NCBI GenBank assembly: GCA_002842135.1
Contig: PHCD01000078.1
Coordinates: 1 to 8,246, forward strand
Length of the DNA: 8,246 nt
Reading direction: 5' to 3'
DNA from: Betaproteobacteria bacterium HGW-Betaproteobacteria-8
GTDB lineage: Bacteria > Pseudomonadota > Gammaproteobacteria > Burkholderiales > Methylophilaceae
Of this stretch, positions 5,935 to 8,246 are shown in pieces. The first letter of the stretch is position 1. Every line of letters starts with the position of its first letter. A program made the translations under genes and the position numbers. The notes below the pieces were generated by a model that did no database searches, was not told the origin of the DNA, and saw only the letters and a program-made list of their open reading frames with translations.

Positions 5935-5940
5935 CAACAC

Positions 5941-7266
5941 ATGCAAACTAATATGAGATTCAAGATGCGTCAAGTTACTTTAAGTTTATTGGCAGTCCTG
6001 GCCAGCTCGGCATTCAGTGCACAGGCAGCAGAGGAAGTAGAAGCCCTGCCCGATTACACCCTGTTGGATGCCATCAAGGGCGGCAAGAGCATGACCAACT
6101 TCCGTCTGCGTTATGAGCATGTGGATCAGGAAGGTAAACCGGAAGACGCCCGCGCGCTGACGCTGCGCAGCCTGGTCGGCTGGCAGACCGCACCTTTCCA
6201 TAACTTCAGCGTCGGCATACAGATCATCAATGTCGCCGAGCTGGAAAACCGTTACGACGACCGTCGGCTGGGTGACCCGGAAAAAGGCATGGGCGATTAC
6301 CCGATCGTCGTCGATCCGCACGATACCGATATCAACCAGCTCTATGTGGACTGGACCGGCATCAAGAACACCCGCTTCCGCCTTGGCCGCCAGCAGGTCA
6401 ACCTGGATAACGTGCGCTTCATTGGCGATATCGGCTTCCGCCAAGTCATGCAAGTGTTCGATGGTTATTCCATGCTGAACAAGAGCCTGCCGAACACCGA
6501 GGTTTACCTGGCACATCTGGAACGCGTCAAGCAGATCAGTACCCGTCTGCAGGAAGGTGAACTGGAAATCGTCAACGCCAAATACCGCCTCTCACCCTCT
6601 GAATCCGTCACCGGTTACGGCTATTTCTCCAATTTCGAGACACCCACCATCGCCAAGACCAGCGTCCTCGGCCCGGGCACCGACCAATCGAACAAGACCC
6701 TCGGTCTGCGCCTCGACGGCACCCGCAAGATCAACGATGAATGGCGCTGGCTCTATACCGCTGAATACGCAAAACAGACCGACTATTCAGATGGCGATGA
6801 CCGTATCGATGCACATTATAGCCGCGCAGGTATCGGCGCCGGTTACAAAGCCTGGTTCGCCCGCATCGATCATGAAAGTCTGTCCAGCAACGATAGTGAA
6901 TATGCATTCCAGACTCCGTTCGGCACCAACCACTTGTTTCAGGGCTGGGCCGACCACTTCCTGATCACGCCGGCACAAGGCATCAAGGACACCTTCATTA
7001 CCGTGGGTGGCAAACCATTGCCTGCACTGACCCTGCATGCCGAGTACCACATCATCAATGCGGATGAGGATTTCGCCAAATTCGGCGGTGGTTTCGGTGA
7101 CAAGTTCGGCCAGGAGTTCGACTTTGCCGCCGCCTACAACGTCAACAGCAAGTTCCTGGTAAAGGCCGAATACGCCAACTTCAAGGAAGACGACCGTGTC
7201 GCCAACCCACTCGGCCGCAAGTCCGACATCGAGAAGGTCTGGCTGACGGCGATGTACACATTCTAG
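5941..7266 (+). CDS. Outer-membrane beta-barrel protein, alginate-export-family-like, possible nitrate porin
   Basis: From the chosen ATG the protein has 441 residues. It begins with a classic Sec signal (MRFKMRQVTLSLLAVLASSA, then FSAQA before AEEV) and ends in WLTAMYTF, a C-terminal aromatic residue as recognised by the BAM machinery. Between them are many short alternating strands rich in Tyr, Trp and Phe (for example FRLRYEHV, QLYVDWTGI, TRFRLGRQQV, LHAEYHI, FLVKAEYANF). RLGRQQVNLDNVRFIGDIGFRQ (read as a motif region near 6385-6450) resembles the alginate-export (AlgE-like) porin family, a broad family not limited to alginate. Placement between the nitrate importer genes and cobA-nirB suggests a role in passage of nitrate or nitrite through the outer membrane; this is inferred from context only. 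The 133-base gap upstream is larger than other gaps in the operon. Confidence 0.8.
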   Translation: MQTNMRFKMRQVTLSLLAVLASSAFSAQAAEEVEALPDYTLLDAIKGGKSMTNFRLRYEHVDQEGKPEDARALTLRSLVGWQTAPFHNFSVGIQIINVAELENRYDDRRLGDPEKGMGDYPIVVDPHDTDINQLYVDWTGIKNTRFRLGRQQVNLDNVRFIGDIGFRQVMQVFDGYSMLNKSLPNTEVYLAHLERVKQISTRLQEGELEIVNAKYRLSPSESVTGYGYFSNFETPTIAKTSVLGPGTDQSNKTLGLRLDGTRKINDEWRWLYTAEYAKQTDYSDGDDRIDAHYSRAGIGAGYKAWFARIDHESLSSNDSEYAFQTPFGTNHLFQGWADHFLITPAQGIKDTFITVGGKPLPALTLHAEYHIINADEDFAKFGGGFGDKFGQEFDFAAAYNVNSKFLVKAEYANFKEDDRVANPLGRKSDIEKVWLTAMYTF

Positions 7267-7282
7267 AGAGCAGAAACACACC

Positions 7283-8035
7283 ATGACTCAAGGCAAGGTT
7301 TATCTGATCGGGGCAGGCCCGGGCGATCCGGAGCTGCTGACACTGAAGGCAATCAAGGCGCTGCAGTCGGCCGACGTCGTGCTGGTCGACGACCTGGTCA
7401 ATCGCGAGATCCTGCAGCATGCACCGCAGGCGCGCGTGATCGAGGTCGGCAAACGCGGCGGCTGCAAATCCACCCCGCAGTCCTTCATCAATAAAGTCAT
7501 GGTGTCTTTGGCGGAACAAGGTCAGGTCGTCGCCCGCCTCAAGGGCGGCGACCCCTTTCTCTTTGGTCGCGGCGGCGAAGAAATGCTGGCCCTGCGACAA
7601 GCCAACATAGCCATCGAAGTCATTTCCGGCATCACCAGCGGTATTGCCGTGCCGGCCAGTATCGGCATCCCGGTGACCCACCGGGAATATACACATGGCG
7701 TCACCTTTGTCACCGGCCACACGCAGGACGAAAACCCGCTCAACTGGCGAGCCCTGGTCGATGGCGGCACGACGCTGGTGATCTACATGGGCATGAATCA
7801 TCTGAGCGACATCGTGCAGGAACTGCTGGCCGCCGGCCTGCCTTCCAGCACTTTTGCCGCAGCCATCCAGCACGGCACGCGAGACGAACAACGGCAGGTG
7901 ATCTGCCCCATCGGCATGCTGCCGATGGCAGTCAGGCAGGAAGGCTTGAGCAGCCCGGCCATTATCGTCATCGGCGATGTGGTCAAGCTGTCGAGCTGCA
8001 AGGAATTTATGAACGCTTTGGCCATCGCTGCCTAG
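7283..8035 (+). CDS. cobA: Uroporphyrinogen-III C-methyltransferase (SUMT)
   Basis: The enzyme uses two S-adenosylmethionine molecules to methylate uroporphyrinogen III to precorrin-2 in the cytoplasm, the first committed step to siroheme and cobalamin. It has 250 residues, normal for a stand-alone SUMT. Hallmarks are the glycine-rich GAGPGDPELLT (10-20), VGKRGG (55-60), RLKGGDPFLFGRGGEE (85-100) and VTHRE (131-135). There is no fused dehydrogenase/ferrochelatase domain as in CysG, so that activity must come from elsewhere. The gene starts 16 bases after the previous stop with only a weak AGAG ribosome site, and is followed 31 bases later by nirB. Siroheme is the cofactor of NirB, so this copy most likely serves nitrite reduction; a role in cobalamin synthesis cannot be excluded. 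Confidence 0.95.
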   Translation: MTQGKVYLIGAGPGDPELLTLKAIKALQSADVVLVDDLVNREILQHAPQARVIEVGKRGGCKSTPQSFINKVMVSLAEQGQVVARLKGGDPFLFGRGGEEMLALRQANIAIEVISGITSGIAVPASIGIPVTHREYTHGVTFVTGHTQDENPLNWRALVDGGTTLVIYMGMNHLSDIVQELLAAGLPSSTFAAAIQHGTRDEQRQVICPIGMLPMAVRQEGLSSPAIIVIGDVVKLSSCKEFMNALAIAA

Positions 8036-8066
8036 CGAGCAACAGGAAGCAAGGAGGAGAAATCGC

Positions 8067-8246
8067 ATGAAGAAAATGAAACTCGTCGTCGTCGGCAACG
8101 GTATGGCCGGCATGAGAACCGTGGAGGAGTTGCTGAAAATCGCGCCCGACCTCTACGACATCACCGTGTTCGGCGATGAACCCTACCCCAACTACAACCG
8201 CATCATGCTGTCGCCGGTGCTGGCCAACGAGCAGACCATAGACGAC
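8067..8246 (+). CDS. nirB: Nitrite reductase [NAD(P)H] large subunit, N-terminal part only
   Basis: Only the first 60 residues are in the window; the gene runs off the 3' edge. The start has a strong AAGGAGG site (8051-8057) nine bases before the ATG. The N-terminus KLVVVGNGMAGMRTVEELL is an FAD-binding Rossmann motif (GNGMAG), followed by DITVFGDEPYPNYNRIMLSPVLA, which is characteristic of NirB/NasB large subunits (typical text NYNRIxLSPVLAGE). The full protein would be about 800 residues with FAD, ferredoxin-like and siroheme/[4Fe-4S] domains and would reduce nitrite to ammonium with NAD(P)H, together with NirD. The neighbouring cobA and nitrate transport genes agree. A shorter rubredoxin-reductase-like FAD oxidoreductase shares this start motif and remains the alternative. 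Confidence 0.87.
   Translation, partial: MKKMKLVVVGNGMAGMRTVEELLKIAPDLYDITVFGDEPYPNYNRIMLSPVLANEQTIDD

Noticed and set aside
5812..5940. ATG 5812 as start of the outer-membrane protein
   Set aside because: It would put 43 residues before an obvious signal peptide and lacks a good ribosome site.
7181..8113. 310-codon open frame on the minus strand opposite cobA
   Set aside because: It runs antisense across cobA and its flanks, has no family resemblance, and is a shadow of the coding strand.
1..8246. CRISPR array, insertion sequence, tRNA/rRNA or prophage signs
   Set aside because: No direct repeat arrays, transposase-like frames, terminal repeats or RNA gene patterns were seen on either strand.

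Overview
The window is a chromosomal segment of a Gram-negative proteobacterium with moderately GC-rich DNA, well over 50% G+C by eye. It shows a Tat signal, a Sec-type signal on an outer-membrane beta-barrel protein, and a sigma-54 (-24/-12) promoter. The gene set and order suggest a betaproteobacterium, perhaps near the Methylophilaceae or other Nitrosomonadales, but this placement is inference. All seven genes lie on the + strand. Five are complete or nearly self-contained nitrate-assimilation genes plus the start of nirB, and one is an unrelated exporter.

Layout. Positions 1-1675 hold the 3' part of an MsbA/MDR-type ABC exporter. Positions 1676-1884 are a regulatory region with a near-perfect sigma-54 promoter (1833-1850) and an upstream NtrC-like dyad (1726-1742). 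Next come an ANTAR antiterminator of the NasT type (1885-2460) and a structured 218-base leader (2461-2678). The leader contains a two-hairpin ANTAR target RNA whose second hairpin shares its bases with the 5' arm of a strong intrinsic terminator (2594-2644). Then follow nrtA (Tat-exported nitrate-binding protein), nrtB (permease) and an nrtD/nasD-type ATPase. After these are a beta-barrel outer-membrane protein resembling the alginate-export family, cobA (uroporphyrinogen-III C-methyltransferase, for siroheme) and the first 60 codons of nirB (nitrite reductase large subunit), which runs off the window.

How it works together (inference from known families). Nitrogen limitation would activate the sigma-54 promoter through NtrC, giving a transcript that starts with nasT. 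RNA polymerase then meets the terminator before nrtA. When nitrate or nitrite frees active NasT, NasT binds the hexaloop hairpins and blocks the terminator, and the transport and reduction genes are made. The outer-membrane protein may let nitrate across the outer membrane. NrtA-NrtB-NrtD would carry it across the inner membrane, and NirB with CobA-derived siroheme would reduce nitrite to ammonium. No nasS sensor gene and no nitrate reductase gene are visible here.

The most interesting parts are the leader RNA, including an additional long hairpin with the same A1/G4 hexaloop signature, the missing NasS partner, the outer-membrane protein inside a nitrate operon, and a perfect inverted repeat between nrtB and nrtD.
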